This document shows positions 19,586 to 29,659 of a stretch of DNA of 64,000 nt, piece by piece; the first letter of the stretch is position 1; each line of letters opens with the position of its first letter. The notes beneath the pieces were generated by a model. It saw only the letters and a program-made list of their open reading frames with translations. It was not told where the DNA came from and did not search any database. The DNA is from an uncultured Acidovorax sp. GTDB taxonomy: Bacteria; Pseudomonadota; Gammaproteobacteria; Burkholderiales; Burkholderiaceae_C. The DNA is taken from the NCBI GenBank assembly GCA_913774625.1, contig CAJYHL010000018.1, forward strand, positions 1 to 64,000, read 5' to 3'. Position numbers and translations under genes: made by a program.

Positions 19586-19757
19586 CGGAGGCTCTCCTGG
19601 GTGGGGCCTGCAGATTAGGAGTGCTCCTTTGCGCGGCGGTGACAGAACGGCGTCTTGAAAGTAAAGCGAAAGCAAAGCTCGCCCGATGCGGGGCGCGGCC
19701 CCGTTCGAGTCGTCCACGGCGACGGCGCGCGATGCGCTGACAGGGCGTGAAGGGCTC

Positions 19758-20768
19758 TCACCCCCGGCGCAGCGCCGCCACCAGCTCCATCTTGTTGCGC
19801 ACGCCGAGGGCGGCATAGGCATTGCGCAGGTAGGTGCGTACCGTGGCCGGGCTCAGGCCCAGCGAGGCGGCGATGTCCTTGTACGAACGGCCGTGGGCGT
19901 AGAGCGTGGCCGCGCTCATCTCGCGCGGCGCCAGGGGCGAGCGGGCCTCGCGCGAGGGCAGGCTCACGGCCACCAGCGGCCCGCAGGCCTGCAGCTGGAA
20001 GCGTTGCGGCCCCCGGGCCGCCGGTACCGTGCAGGGCAGGCTGCCTGCGCGCTGCAGCAGGGTGGACGGCAGCACGGCGCCCGGCCAGCCCGGAAAGGCA
20101 TCGGCCAGCGCCTGGCCCATGCGCAGCCCGGCGAACAGCAGATGGCCGCCGGGCTCCGCCAGCGCATAGCTGTCCCAGGGATGGCGGGACGATCCCGGGC
20201 CCCACTGCCGCAGCGCGTGGTTCCAGTGGCATAGCAGATGGCGCGTGAATTCGCCCAGCAGCACGGCCTCGGCGTCGGAGAAGGGCGCGCGCTGCGCCGG
20301 CCGGTACATGGAGACGAAGAACAGCAGCCCGCTGCGCGGCAGCTCCACCGTGGTGGCCATGCAGTAATGCAACCCGTGGCGCTTGCTGAAGGCGATGAGC
20401 TCTTCGGAGCCGGCATCGCCCGTGGCCGCCTCGTGCTCGCGGATGACCGTGCCCAGCCGCTGCATGGACAGCCGCGCGAAGTCGTCCCCCGGGGCGAGCG
20501 CGTTCCATTCGTCGGCGAAGCTGCGGCTCAGGCCGATGCTGCCGTGCAGCCAGTTGCGCGGCGCCGCGCCGCCCTGGCCCTGCGACACCTCGCCCCACCA
20601 GGCGGCGTCGAAAGGCACCATGGACCTCAGCACCTGCATGGCGTCGGCCAGCAGGGCGTGCGCGCGGCTGCCCTGCGCCAGCTCGGTCAGGGCCAGCAGC
20701 GCATGGCTGAGGTCTTGCAGCCCTGCGGCGGGCTGCGGTCTTCCGTCTTTGCGGACTGGCGCATGCAT
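19758..20768 (-). CDS. LuxR-family transcriptional regulator
   Basis: This 336-residue protein ends in a LuxR/GerE helix-turn-helix (SYKDIAASLGLSPATVRTYLRNAYAALGV). The N-terminal 260 residues are not a receiver and lack recognisable acyl-homoserine-lactone motifs; they look like a GAF-type sensor. AGGAG lies 7 bases before ATG 20768. It sits between the phospholipase operon (172 bp downstream, same strand) and the divergent aldehyde oxidoreductase operon, so either may be its target. Confidence 0.82.
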   Translation of the reverse strand: MHAPVRKDGRPQPAAGLQDLSHALLALTELAQGSRAHALLADAMQVLRSMVPFDAAWWGEVSQGQGGAAPRNWLHGSIGLSRSFADEWNALAPGDDFARLSMQRLGTVIREHEAATGDAGSEELIAFSKRHGLHYCMATTVELPRSGLLFFVSMYRPAQRAPFSDAEAVLLGEFTRHLLCHWNHALRQWGPGSSRHPWDSYALAEPGGHLLFAGLRMGQALADAFPGWPGAVLPSTLLQRAGSLPCTVPAARGPQRFQLQACGPLVAVSLPSREARSPLAPREMSAATLYAHGRSYKDIAASLGLSPATVRTYLRNAYAALGVRNKMELVAALRRG

Positions 20769-21003
20769 GGCGTGTCTCCTGGTCAGCGTGGGCCGCCCGG
20801 CATGCTAAGGGAAAGAAGGCTTTTCATTACCCAGGGTATCTATTGATGCCGCCGCGCAGGCCGGCCCACGAGGGGTCGCGCCTGCGGCCTACAGGCAGGG
20901 GCCGGCGGGTGGCAGAGGCTCTGGGCTTCGCGCGTGCCCGGTCCCCCTGGCTACGCAGCCCTGCCCACGAATGCGGCAGACATCTCCCCCACGGAAAGCG
21001 CCC
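20769..21003. other. Divergent intergenic region, luxR-type gene / paoA-like gene
   Basis: This 235-bp gap separates divergently transcribed genes and must hold both promoters. Around 20820-20845 it becomes AT-rich (CTTTTCATTACCC, TATCTATTGATG), the likeliest promoter zone, but no clean -35/-10 pair is seen. An in-frame ATG at 20971 could extend the paoA-like protein by 11 residues but lacks a ribosome-binding site. Confidence 0.4.
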
Positions 21004-21639
21004 ATGGACCACCATGCCCAGTTCCCCCTTTCGCGGCGCGATCTGCTGATCGCCAGCGCCTCTTCGGCTGCGGCCTCCGCCGTGCCGGCTGCCGCAGCGG
21101 CAGCGCCGGAGCCAGGCGCTGCCCAGGCGCCCGTGCAGGCCGCCGTCAGCCTCACGGTCAACGGCACGCCGCGCCAGCTCGAGCTCGACACCCGCACCAC
21201 CTTGCTGGACGCGCTGCGCGAGCACCTGCGCCTCACGGGCACCAAGAAGGGTTGCGACCACGGCCAGTGCGGCGCCTGCACGGTGCTGGTGGACGGCCGG
21301 CGCGTGGTGTCGTGCCTGAGCCTGGCGGTGATGCACCCGGGCGCGAGCGTGACCACCATCGAAGGCCTGGGCACGCCCGCCGCGCCGCATCCGCTGCAGA
21401 CGGCCTTCGTCAAGCACGACGGCTACCAGTGCGGCTATTGCACGCCGGGGCAGATCTGCTCGGCCGTCGGCGCCCTCGACGAGCTGCGCCGGGGGGCGCC
21501 CAGCCACGCCAGCGCGGACATCGTGGCCCAGCCGGTGCTGTCGGCCGAGGAACTGCGCGAGCGCATGAGCGGCAACCTCTGCCGCTGCGGCGCCTATTCC
21601 AACATCGTGGATGCCATCACCGAAGTCGCGGAGGCTTGA
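21004..21639 (+). CDS. paoA: Aldehyde oxidoreductase [2Fe-2S] subunit, PaoA-like
   Basis: This 211-residue protein has a Tat signal (PLSRRDLLIASASSAAAS), then a plant-ferredoxin cluster motif GCDHGQCGACTVLVDGRR and a second cluster motif CGYCTPGQI...LCRCGAY. It is the iron-sulfur subunit of a xanthine-oxidase-family enzyme that oxidises aldehydes in the periplasm. The start at 21004 has GGAAAG upstream and puts the twin arginines in the right place. A Tat signal on this subunit is the known arrangement in E. coli PaoABC, where the folded complex is exported together. Confidence 0.88.
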   Translation: MDHHAQFPLSRRDLLIASASSAAASAVPAAAAAAPEPGAAQAPVQAAVSLTVNGTPRQLELDTRTTLLDALREHLRLTGTKKGCDHGQCGACTVLVDGRRVVSCLSLAVMHPGASVTTIEGLGTPAAPHPLQTAFVKHDGYQCGYCTPGQICSAVGALDELRRGAPSHASADIVAQPVLSAEELRERMSGNLCRCGAYSNIVDAITEVAEA

Positions 21640-21642
21640 AAC

Positions 21643-22602
21643 ATGAAGCCCTTCAGCTATGAGCGCGCTGCCTCGCCCGCGCAGGCCGCCGCCGCCATCG
21701 CCGCCCGGCCGGGCGCGAAATTCATCGCCGGCGGCACCAACCTGCTGGACCTGATGAAGCTGCAGATCGAGGCGCCTGCCCATCTGGTGGACGTGAACGG
21801 CATCGGCCTGGACACGGTGGAGCCCACGCCGCAGGGCGGCCTGCGCATCGGCGCGCTGGTGCGCAACAGCGACCTGGCCGCCCACCCGCGCGTGCGGCGC
21901 GACTACGGCGTGCTCACCCGGGCGCTGGTGGCGGGCGCTTCGGGCCAGCTGCGCAACATGGCGACCACCGCCGGCAACCTGCTGCAGCGCACGCGCTGCC
22001 CGTATTTCTACGACACCCACATGGCCTGCAACAAGCGCCAGCCGGGCAGCGGCTGCTCGGCCATCGGCGGCTTCAGCCGCCAGCTCGCGGTGATCGGCGC
22101 CAGCGAAGACTGCATCGCCACCCATCCCAGCGACATGGCCGTGGCCATGCGCGTGCTCGACGCCTCGGTGGAGACGGTGCGCGCCGACGGTGCCAGGCGC
22201 GTCATCCCCATCGCCGACTTCCATCGGCTGCCGGGCAGCACGCCGCACATCGAGACCGCGCTGCAGCCGGGCGAGCTCATCACCGCGGTCACGCTGCCGG
22301 CCCCGGTGGGCGGCAGGCACATCTACCGCAAGGTGCGCGACCGGGCATCGTATGCCTTCGCGCTGGTGTCGGTTGCGGCCATCGTGCAGCGGGACGGCAC
22401 GGGCCGCGTGGCGCTGGGCGGCGTGGCCCACAAGCCCTGGCGGGTGGAGGCCGCCGAGGCCGCCCTGCCGCAGGGCGCCAAGGCCGTGGCGGACCAGCTG
22501 CTGGCAGGCGCCCGGCCCACGCACGAGAACGCTTTCAAGCTGCCCCTGGCCGAGCGCACGCTGGCTGCAGCCCTTTCCCAGGCCCGGAGCTCTGCACCAT
22601 GA
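21643..22602 (+). CDS. paoB: Aldehyde oxidoreductase FAD-binding subunit, PaoB-like
   Basis: This 319-residue protein carries the FAD-site motif [14 protein letters not shown] and [20 protein letters not shown]. The extra cysteines in that segment ([15 protein letters not shown]) match PaoB-type subunits that bind an additional [4Fe-4S] cluster. It passes electrons between the molybdenum subunit and the acceptor. It starts three bases after paoA and overlaps paoC by ATGA. Confidence 0.87.
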   Translation: MKPFSYERAASPAQAAAAIAARPGAKFIAGGTNLLDLMKLQIEAPAHLVDVNGIGLDTVEPTPQGGLRIGALVRNSDLAAHPRVRRDYGVLTRALVAGASGQLRNMATTAGNLLQRTRCPYFYDTHMACNKRQPGSGCSAIGGFSRQLAVIGASEDCIATHPSDMAVAMRVLDASVETVRADGARRVIPIADFHRLPGSTPHIETALQPGELITAVTLPAPVGGRHIYRKVRDRASYAFALVSVAAIVQRDGTGRVALGGVAHKPWRVEAAEAALPQGAKAVADQLLAGARPTHENAFKLPLAERTLAAALSQARSSAP

Positions 22603-24836
22603 AGTTCGACACCCCCGCCACCGCCAACCCCATCGACCAGCTGAAAGTGGTGGGCCAGCCGGTGAACCGCATCGACGGCCTGCTCAAGACCACCGGCACC
22701 GCCCCCTACGCCTACGAACGGCACGACGCGGCGCCCGGCGCGGCCTACGGTTTTGTCGTGGGATCGGCCATCGCGCACGGCACCATCCGCCACATCGAGC
22801 TGGAAAGCGCCCGTCGCGCGCCCGGCGTGCTGGCCATCGTCACCGCCCAGTCGGCCGGCAAGCTCGGCAAGGGCAGGATGAACACCGCGCCGCTGCTGGC
22901 CGGCCCGCAGGTCGATCACTACCACCAGGCCGTGGCGCTGGTGGTGGCCGAGACCTTCGAGCAGGCCCGCGCCGCCGCGCAGCTGGTGCGCGTGGACTAC
23001 GAACGCCAGCCCGGCCGCTACGACCTGGCCGCCGCCAAGGATTCCGCCACCCGGCCCGAAGCCATCAACGGCGCCGCGCCCGACACGGCGGTGGGCGACT
23101 TCGCGGGCGCCTTCGCCGCCGCGCCGGTGCAGGTCGATGCCACCTACACCACGCCCGACCAGTCGCACGCCATGATGGAGCCGCACGCCACCATCGCCGC
23201 CTGGAAGGGCGACCAGCTCACCGTGTGGACGTCGAACCAGATGATCGCCTGGGGCCAGAGCGAACTCGCGAAGACGCTCGGCATCCCGAAGGACAAGGTG
23301 CGGCTGGTGTCGCCCTTCATCGGCGGCGGCTTCGGCGGCAAGCTCTTCCTGCGGGCCGACGCGCTGCTGGCCGCCCTGGGCGCACGCGCGGCGAAGCGGC
23401 CGGTCAAGGTGGCGCTGCAGCGCCCGCTGATGATGAACAACACCACGCATCGGCCGGCCACCATCCAGCGCGTGCGCATCGGCGCCGATGCCGGCGGCAA
23501 GATCCTCGCCATCGGCCACGAATGCTGGTCGGGCGACCTGCCCGGCGGCGAGGCCGACGGCGCCGTCGATCAGACCCGCAAGCTCTACGCCGGCGCGAAC
23601 CGCATGACCGCCACGCGCCTGGCCGAGCTGCACCTGCCCGAGGCCAACGCCATGCGCGCGCCCGGCGAGGCCACGGGCCACATGGCGCTCGAAGTCGCCA
23701 TGGACGAGCTGGCCGAGAAGCTGGGCATGGACCCGGTGGAGCTGCGCATCCGCAACGACACGCAGGTCGTGCCCGACACCACCGGCGAAAAGGGCAGCGG
23801 AGGCAAGCAGGCGGAGAAGCCTTTTTCGCAGCGCCAGCTGGTGCAATGCCTGCGCCTGGGCGCCGAACGCTTCGGCTGGAGCCAGCGCAGCCCGCAGCCG
23901 GCGCAGCGCCGCGACGGCCGCTGGTGGGTGGGCCTGGGCGTGGCGGCGGCCTACCGCGGCGCGCCGGTGATGAAGTCCGCCGCCCGCGTGCGGCTGGACG
24001 GTCAGGGCCGCATCGCGGTCGAGACCGACATGACCGACATCGGCACCGGCAGCTACACCATCATCGCCCAGACCGCCGCCGAGATGATGGGCGTGCCGCT
24101 CTCGCGCGTGGCGGTGCGACTGGGCGATTCCGACTTTCCCGTCTCCGCCGGTTCCGGCGGGCAGTGGGGGGCGGCCAGCGCCACCTCGGGCGTCTATGCC
24201 GCCTGCGCGAAGCTGCGCGAGGCCGTGGCGCGCAAGCTGGGCCTGGACCCGGCCGCCGCCCGCTTCGAGGGCGGCCAGGTGTCGGCCGCAGGCCGCAGCC
24301 TGGCGCTGGCCGATGCCGCGTCCGGCGGCGAGCTGGTGGCCGAGGACGGCATCGAATTCGGCGTGCTGGAAAAGGAAACCCAGCAGTCCACCTTCGGCGC
24401 GCATTTCGTCGAGGTGGGCGTGGACGCCTTCACCGCCGAGGTGCGCATCCGCCGCATGCTGGCCGTGTGCGCGGCGGGCCGCATCCTCAACCCCAAGTCG
24501 GCGCGCAGCCAGGTGATCGGCGCCATGACCATGGGCGTGGGCGGCGCGCTGATGGAAGAACTGGCGGTGGACACCCGCCTGGGCTTCTTCGTCAACCACG
24601 ACCTGGCCGGCTACGAGGTGCCGGTGCATGCCGACATCCCGCACCAGGAGGTCGTCTTCCTGGACGAGCCCGATCCGCGCGCCTCGCCCATGAAGGCCAA
24701 GGGCGTGGGCGAGCTGGGCATCTGCGGCGTGAGCGCCGCCATCGCCAACGCCATCCACAACGCGACCGGCGTGCGCGTGCGGGACTACCCCGTCACGCTG
24801 GACAAGCTCATCGCCGGCCTGCCGCGCGTGGCATGA
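22599..24836 (+). CDS. paoC: Aldehyde oxidoreductase molybdenum-binding subunit, PaoC-like
   Basis: This 745-residue protein is the catalytic subunit, binding molybdopterin cytosine dinucleotide. It shows [22 protein letters not shown], a Gly/Ser-rich [10 protein letters not shown] and the late [12 protein letters not shown], where the Glu of GVGE is the catalytic base. It hydroxylates aldehydes to acids. Length fits PaoC. It has no signal peptide of its own, consistent with export by the Tat signal on the iron-sulfur subunit. Confidence 0.88.
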   Translation: MKFDTPATANPIDQLKVVGQPVNRIDGLLKTTGTAPYAYERHDAAPGAAYGFVVGSAIAHGTIRHIELESARRAPGVLAIVTAQSAGKLGKGRMNTAPLLAGPQVDHYHQAVALVVAETFEQARAAAQLVRVDYERQPGRYDLAAAKDSATRPEAINGAAPDTAVGDFAGAFAAAPVQVDATYTTPDQSHAMMEPHATIAAWKGDQLTVWTSNQMIAWGQSELAKTLGIPKDKVRLVSPFIGGGFGGKLFLRADALLAALGARAAKRPVKVALQRPLMMNNTTHRPATIQRVRIGADAGGKILAIGHECWSGDLPGGEADGAVDQTRKLYAGANRMTATRLAELHLPEANAMRAPGEATGHMALEVAMDELAEKLGMDPVELRIRNDTQVVPDTTGEKGSGGKQAEKPFSQRQLVQCLRLGAERFGWSQRSPQPAQRRDGRWWVGLGVAAAYRGAPVMKSAARVRLDGQGRIAVETDMTDIGTGSYTIIAQTAAEMMGVPLSRVAVRLGDSDFPVSAGSGGQWGAASATSGVYAACAKLREAVARKLGLDPAAARFEGGQVSAAGRSLALADAASGGELVAEDGIEFGVLEKETQQSTFGAHFVEVGVDAFTAEVRIRRMLAVCAAGRILNPKSARSQVIGAMTMGVGGALMEELAVDTRLGFFVNHDLAGYEVPVHADIPHQEVVFLDEPDPRASPMKAKGVGELGICGVSAAIANAIHNATGVRVRDYPVTLDKLIAGLPRVA

Positions 24837-24865
24837 AGAACAACAGCAGCAAGGAGGACCGCCCC

Positions 24866-25927
24866 ATGGACGATCTCGACAGCCGGGTGCTGCGCACCGC
24901 CGGCGCCTGGGTGGCCGCCGGCACGCCTGCCGCGCTCGTCACGGTGGTGCGCACCTGGGGCTCGGCGCCCCGTCCGCCGGGCTCTCTGATGGCCATCAAC
25001 GACCGGGGCGAGACGGTGGGCTCGGTCTCGGGCGGCTGCATCGAGGACGACCTGATCGCCCACATCCACATGGACGGCGTGAAGGCGCTCTGTGCCGGTG
25101 GGCTGCCCACCGTACTGCGCTACGGCATCTCGGCCGACCAGGCGCACCGCTTCGGCCTGCCCTGCGGCGGCACCATGGAACTGGTGGTGGAGCCGCTGTC
25201 GGCCGCAAGCCGGCTGGACGAATTGCTGGATGCCTGCCGGCAGCGGCGCAGCACCGAGCGCCTGCTGGAGCTGCGCACCGGCCGGGTGTCGCTGCAGCCT
25301 GCCGTGCAGGGCGCGCTGCTGCCCCGGCTGGATGCGCAAACCTGCACGCTGCACAGCGGCTTCGGCCCGCGCGCACGCCTCGTCGTGATCGGCGCGGGCG
25401 ATTTGTCGGCCTTTCTGTGCCAGATGGCGCTGGGCCTGGGCTTCGAGGTCATCGTCTGCGACCCGCGCGCCGAACATCGTGCCACCTGGAACGTGCCGGA
25501 AGCGGTGCTGACCCACGAGATGCCCGACGACCTGATCCTGCGGCTGCAGCCCGACGAGCGCACGGCCGTGGTGGCGCTCACCCATGACCCCAAGCTCGAC
25601 GACCTGGCGCTGATCGACGCGCTGCAGTCGCGCGCCTTCTACGTGGGCGCCATCGGCTCGCGCCGCAATGCCGCGCTGCGCGCCGAGCGGCTGCAGACGC
25701 ATTTCGGCCTGGCGCCGGCCGACCTGCAGGCGCTGCGCTGCCCGGCGGGGCTCTACATCGGCAGCCGCACGCCGGCCGAGATCGCCCTGTCCATCATGGC
25801 GGAGGTGGTGGCTGCCAAGAACGGCGTGCCGCTGTCCGAGCGCGAGCCGGTGGCCGTGGCGATGGCCAAACCGCTGCACGAAGCGGCGGCCCAGGCCCGG
25901 CCGGCAGCGGCGCTGCGCACGCCCTGA
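24866..25927 (+). CDS. XdhC/CoxI-family molybdoenzyme maturation factor (PaoD-like)
   Basis: This 353-residue protein has the XdhC N-terminal motif GSAPRPPGSLMAINDRG and GSVSGGCIEDDLI, and a C-terminal Rossmann domain with VVIGAGDLS and VGAIGSRRN. XdhC-type proteins bind the molybdenum cofactor, help sulfurate it and insert it into the catalytic subunit. ATG 24866 is preceded by AAGGAGG at 24851; ATG 24833, overlapping the paoC stop, would add 11 polar residues and has no ribosome-binding site. It is fourth in the operon, as paoD is in E. coli. Confidence 0.85.
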   Translation: MDDLDSRVLRTAGAWVAAGTPAALVTVVRTWGSAPRPPGSLMAINDRGETVGSVSGGCIEDDLIAHIHMDGVKALCAGGLPTVLRYGISADQAHRFGLPCGGTMELVVEPLSAASRLDELLDACRQRRSTERLLELRTGRVSLQPAVQGALLPRLDAQTCTLHSGFGPRARLVVIGAGDLSAFLCQMALGLGFEVIVCDPRAEHRATWNVPEAVLTHEMPDDLILRLQPDERTAVVALTHDPKLDDLALIDALQSRAFYVGAIGSRRNAALRAERLQTHFGLAPADLQALRCPAGLYIGSRTPAEIALSIMAEVVAAKNGVPLSEREPVAVAMAKPLHEAAAQARPAAALRTP

Positions 25928-25933
25928 AACCCG

Positions 25934-26587
25934 GTGAACGCGCCGCTGCCCCCCTGCGCCGCCGTGCTGGCGGCCGGCCTGGGCCGGCGCCTGGGCGCCT
26001 GCGCCAAGCCGGCCTTGCGCATCGGCGGGCACAGCCTGCTGGAGCGGCTGGTGCAGGCCCTGCGCCAGGCCGGCGTGGCCCAGGCCAGCGTGGTGCTGGG
26101 CCCCTATGCCGATGTGCTGCTGCCCCTGGCGCAAGCCTGCGGCGCCGCGCCGCTGCGGCATGCCTTGCACGGCAACCCCACGCTGGTGGATTCGCAGCGC
26201 CTGGCGCTGCAGGCCCATGCGGCCAGCCACCCAGGCCGCGACCTGATGCTGGTACTGGCCGATCTGCCCCTGCTGGGCGCTGCCCAGCTGGATGCGCTGC
26301 TGCGGCCCTGGGCCGGACGCCCTCCTGCCGTGCAGGCCCTGCTGCCGGTGGTCGCGGGTGTGCCGGGCCATCCGGTGCTGCTGTCGTGGCAGGCGGTGGA
26401 GCAGATACTGCGCCTGCCCCAGGACCAGGGCGTGCGCCACTGGATGGCGTCGAACGCGGCTGGCGTGTGGCGGCTGCCCTGCGCCGATGCGGCGCATGTC
26501 ACCGACCTGGACAGCCCGGAAGACCTGGAGCGGCTGCGTGCGCTGCTGCACCCCGAGGTGATCGAAGGCTGGCCCGAGCCCGCCTGA
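25934..26587 (+). CDS. MobA/MocA-like molybdopterin nucleotidyltransferase
   Basis: This 217-residue protein starts at GTG and has the nucleotidyltransferase motif VLAAGLGRRLG followed by a Lys-Pro (AKPALRIGG) and a metal-site region LVLADLPLLG. These enzymes add a nucleotide to molybdopterin; in this operon cytosine (MocA activity) is expected, because xanthine-oxidase-family enzymes of this type use the CMP form. It starts six bases after the XdhC-like gene. The family also includes nucleotidyltransferases for other substrates, so MocA is inferred from context. Confidence 0.75.
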   Translation: MNAPLPPCAAVLAAGLGRRLGACAKPALRIGGHSLLERLVQALRQAGVAQASVVLGPYADVLLPLAQACGAAPLRHALHGNPTLVDSQRLALQAHAASHPGRDLMLVLADLPLLGAAQLDALLRPWAGRPPAVQALLPVVAGVPGHPVLLSWQAVEQILRLPQDQGVRHWMASNAAGVWRLPCADAAHVTDLDSPEDLERLRALLHPEVIEGWPEPA

Positions 26588-26627
26588 GGCCGGACGCTCC
26601 AAGCGGGAGCTGGACGGCTGCCTGGGC

Positions 26628-28625
26628 CTAGGCGCGCAGCTCGGCCATGGCAGGCGCGGCGCTGGTGTCGTCGTCTTCCACGGCCGGATCGTTGGCCGCC
26701 ACCGCGCGGCGCTTGCGGGCGCGGCGCACGAAGTCGGGGTGGAAGCAGCGCCGGCTGCCGTCGGCGAACGACACGGTGACCGACAGCGGATCGAACGCGG
26801 TGACCGTGCCTTCGCCGTAGCGCTTCACGCGCACCAGCGCGCCCAGTTCGAAGGCCGGAACGGCGGCTACCGTCGTTGCTGCGCTGGCAGGGGCGGGGGG
26901 CGTGAGTGGCGAAACGGGCGCAGCCTTGGCGGTGCCGCCGGCAGCGCGGCGGGCCTTGCCGCCGTCCGCTGCTGCGGGGCGCTGCGGAGACGGGGCCTTG
27001 GAGGGGGACGTCGCCGGCAGGCGTGCGGGCATCGGGTCAGCCGGCGAAGTCTGCAGGGCCGTGCGGGCTTCCGCCTGGGCCCGGGCCATGCGCCGGCAGT
27101 TGTCGCAGACGCCGCAGGGCTCGGCCTCGTCGTTCTGGCTCATGTACGACAGCAGCAGCTGCCAGCGGCAGCGGCCGGTCTGCGCGTAGATCACCATGCG
27201 CTCCAGCGCTTCCTGGTCGTGCTCGCGCTTTTGCACGTAGTCCTCGACCAGTTCGGCCAGGGCGATGGCGCTCAGGTCCTTGCTGCGCAGGGTGATGTGG
27301 CCCTCGGCGTCCTGCGTGGCGATGCGGCGGCGGCGCAGCAGGCTCAGCGCCACCTGCAGCTTGGGGCGGGGGCGGTCCAGCACGCGCTGCAGGCTGTCCA
27401 GTTCCCAGGCGGGGCTGTTGCCGGGCGGTGGGTCCTGCAGCGCTTCGTAGAGGGCCGACAGGTCTTCCAGCGTGGGGTAGCGCCCGGCCAGGAAGAACTG
27501 CTGCACGGCCTTGTCCTTGCGCAGGTAGAGCAGGGTGCAGTCGGCCGGCTGGCCGTCGCGGCCGGCGCGGCCGGCCTCCTGGTAGTAGGCGTCCAGCCCG
27601 CCCGGCATCTGGTAGTGGACGACGAAGCGCACGTCCTGCTTGTCGATGCCCAGGCCGAAGGCGTTGGTGGCCACGATCACGCGGATGTCGCCGCGCATGA
27701 AGCCGTCCTGCGCGGCGCTGCGCTCGGCCGCCGCCATGCGGCCGTGGTAGAGGCCCACCGACTCGCCCTTGGACGCGAGCAGCGCATGCACGGCCTCGGC
27801 CGCCTTCACCGTGGCGGCATAGACGATGCCGGAGCCCTCGGACTGGCGCACCGTGCGCAGCAGGCAGTCGTTCTTCTCGGCCTCGGTGGTCAGCTGCGCG
27901 GCGTGGAAGCGCAGGTTGGGGCGGTAGGTGCCGGTGTCCAGCACACCGGCGGCCGGAATGCCCAGCTGGCGGCGGATGTCCTGCGCCACGGCGCCGGCGG
28001 CAGTGGCCGTCAGCGCCAGCACGGGCGGCTTGCCCAGGCGTGGCAGGGCCTGGGCGATGTCGAGGAAGGCCGGGCGGAAGTCGTGCCCCCATTGCGAGAT
28101 GCAGTGCGCCTCGTCCACCACCAGCAGGCCGATCGGTCCGCTGCCGCACAGCAGGGCCATGAACTCGGCATCCTTCAGGCGTTCGGGCGTGGTCAGGATG
28201 ATGCGCGCGCTGCCGTCCGCGACGGCGGCCTCGGCCGCCTGGGTCTCGGCCGACGAGAGGGCGCTGTGCAGCTGCACGGCGGCCACGCCGCAGTCGCGCA
28301 GCGAATCGCACTGGTCGCGCATGAGGGCTATCAGCGGCGACACCACCACGGTGCGCTTGTCGCTCAGCACGGCCGGCAGCTGGTAGCAGAGCGACTTGCC
28401 GGCGCCGGTCGGCATCACGGCCAGGGTGTTTTCGCCCTGCAGCACGCGTTCGATCACCTCGCGCTGGCCTGGCCGCAGGCTGCTCAGGCCGAACACGTCC
28501 TGCAGCACGGAGCGGATGCGCGCCTGGCTGGGAAGCCGGGGTGCTGCGGAAGGCTCCTTCGCTGCGGCGGCGGAAGGACGGCGGCGGGGCGCGGCATTGC
28601 TGCGCGCAGCAGGAGAAGCAGGCAT
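26628..28625 (-). CDS. RecQ-family ATP-dependent DNA helicase
   Basis: This 665-residue protein has the RecQ helicase core: motif I MPTGAGKSLCYQLPA, motif II VVDEAHCISQWGHDFRP, motif VI QEAGRAGRDG, and a zinc site (CRWQLLLSYM...CGVCDNC). It unwinds DNA 3' to 5' in recombination and fork repair. It lacks an HRDC domain; instead it has a long Ala/Pro-rich linker and a C-terminal KRYGEGTVTAF...VSFADGSRRC unit that resembles a small beta-barrel DNA-binding domain. ATG 28625 is chosen over GTG 28652. It converges on the MobA-like gene. Confidence 0.85.
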   Translation of the reverse strand: MPASPAARSNAAPRRRPSAAAAKEPSAAPRLPSQARIRSVLQDVFGLSSLRPGQREVIERVLQGENTLAVMPTGAGKSLCYQLPAVLSDKRTVVVSPLIALMRDQCDSLRDCGVAAVQLHSALSSAETQAAEAAVADGSARIILTTPERLKDAEFMALLCGSGPIGLLVVDEAHCISQWGHDFRPAFLDIAQALPRLGKPPVLALTATAAGAVAQDIRRQLGIPAAGVLDTGTYRPNLRFHAAQLTTEAEKNDCLLRTVRQSEGSGIVYAATVKAAEAVHALLASKGESVGLYHGRMAAAERSAAQDGFMRGDIRVIVATNAFGLGIDKQDVRFVVHYQMPGGLDAYYQEAGRAGRDGQPADCTLLYLRKDKAVQQFFLAGRYPTLEDLSALYEALQDPPPGNSPAWELDSLQRVLDRPRPKLQVALSLLRRRRIATQDAEGHITLRSKDLSAIALAELVEDYVQKREHDQEALERMVIYAQTGRCRWQLLLSYMSQNDEAEPCGVCDNCRRMARAQAEARTALQTSPADPMPARLPATSPSKAPSPQRPAAADGGKARRAAGGTAKAAPVSPLTPPAPASAATTVAAVPAFELGALVRVKRYGEGTVTAFDPLSVTVSFADGSRRCFHPDFVRRARKRRAVAANDPAVEDDDTSAAPAMAELRA

Positions 28626-28762
28626 GGTGTGGATCAGCGATGGAAACCGCACGGTGCGCGGCCATGTACCGGATGGTCCTGCCCGCGAAGTTTCCGCCCT
28701 GTGGGACGAGGCTTACGCCGGCTGTCGTCCCGCATCGCCAGCAGCTGGCCCGGGCAGGCCCT

Positions 28763-29314
28763 TCAGCGCACGCACTCCAGCAGCCTGGCGTTGAACGCGG
28801 GCAGGTCGTCCGGCTTGCGGCTGCTGATCCAGCGGCCGTCCACGTGGACCTGCTCGTCCACCCAGGTGGCGCCGGCATTGCGCAGGTCGGTCGCCAGGCT
28901 GGGCCAGCTGGTCAGCGTGCGGCCCTTCACCAGGCCGGCGTCGATCAGCAGCCAGGCGCCGTGGCAGATCACGGCGATGGGCTTGCCGGCTTCGTCGAAG
29001 GCGCGCACGAAGGCCTGGGCGGCCTCGTCGGTGCGGATGGTGTCGGCATTGAGCACGCCGCCGGGCAGCACCAGCAGGTCGAAGTCCTCCGCCCGGGCCT
29101 GGGCCAGCGGCAGATCGACGGCGAAGCTGTCCGCTTTCTCGTCGTGGTTGAAGCCCTGCACCCGGTCCGTCTTGGGCGAGACGACGAGGGGCTGGGCGCC
29201 GGCCTGCTGCAGCGCGTCGCGCGGGCCGGTCAGTTCGACCTGCTCGAAGCCGTCGGTGACGAGCAGGGCGGCGCGGCGGCCGGGCTGGTTGGATGCGGGC
29301 GTGGTAGCACTCAT
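28763..29314 (-). CDS. PfpI/DJ-1 family type 1 glutamine amidotransferase-like protein
   Basis: This 183-residue protein has the flavodoxin-like fold of PfpI/YhbO: LLVTDGFEQVELTGPRDALQ, a Glu near residue 23, and the nucleophile elbow AVICHGAWLLIDAG with Cys-His. Relatives act as stress-induced deglycases, chaperones or proteases; the exact activity is debated. CAGGAG lies about 6 bases before ATG 29314. It sits between recQ and the ligase-associated repair genes, divergent from the latter. A role in stress response fits, but no direct link is shown. Confidence 0.82.
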   Translation of the reverse strand: MSATTPASNQPGRRAALLVTDGFEQVELTGPRDALQQAGAQPLVVSPKTDRVQGFNHDEKADSFAVDLPLAQARAEDFDLLVLPGGVLNADTIRTDEAAQAFVRAFDEAGKPIAVICHGAWLLIDAGLVKGRTLTSWPSLATDLRNAGATWVDEQVHVDGRWISSRKPDDLPAFNARLLECVR

Positions 29315-29659
29315 GGATGGCACTCCTGAAGTTAGGGATTGAAGTGGGAGGGAAGAAGAGCGCGGCGCGCCGTGGCGGGCGCCGTGCAGGGCCGTCCATC
29401 CTGGGTCGGGGGCAGGCGGGTGCCGGTAGGAAAAGGGCGTGCGCCGGCGTCGCCCGGCGGCGGGCCAGGCGCACCCGTAGGCATCGGCTGACACCACCGT
29501 GCGGCGGCGCCCGCCGGGCCGGCCTTGCGGTTCCTTCTAAAGTCTCGGCATGCAAGCGCAGAAGGCACCGTTCACTACGTACACGGCATTGGGTCGTGGG
29601 GTCAGGCAGGGTGCGTTGGGGCGCTGCTCCCTTTCCGGCTCGTCGTGCCTACGGCTGCG
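29315..29659. other. Divergent intergenic region, pfpI-like / DNA exonuclease
   Basis: This 345-bp gap lies between divergent start codons and should hold promoters for both. I see no RNA gene, strong terminator or long palindrome. A frame open from 29525 could extend the exonuclease by 45 residues, but these show no conservation pattern and include no metal-site residues, so the region is treated as untranslated. No SOS (LexA) box of the CTG-N10-CAG type is evident. Confidence 0.5.
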
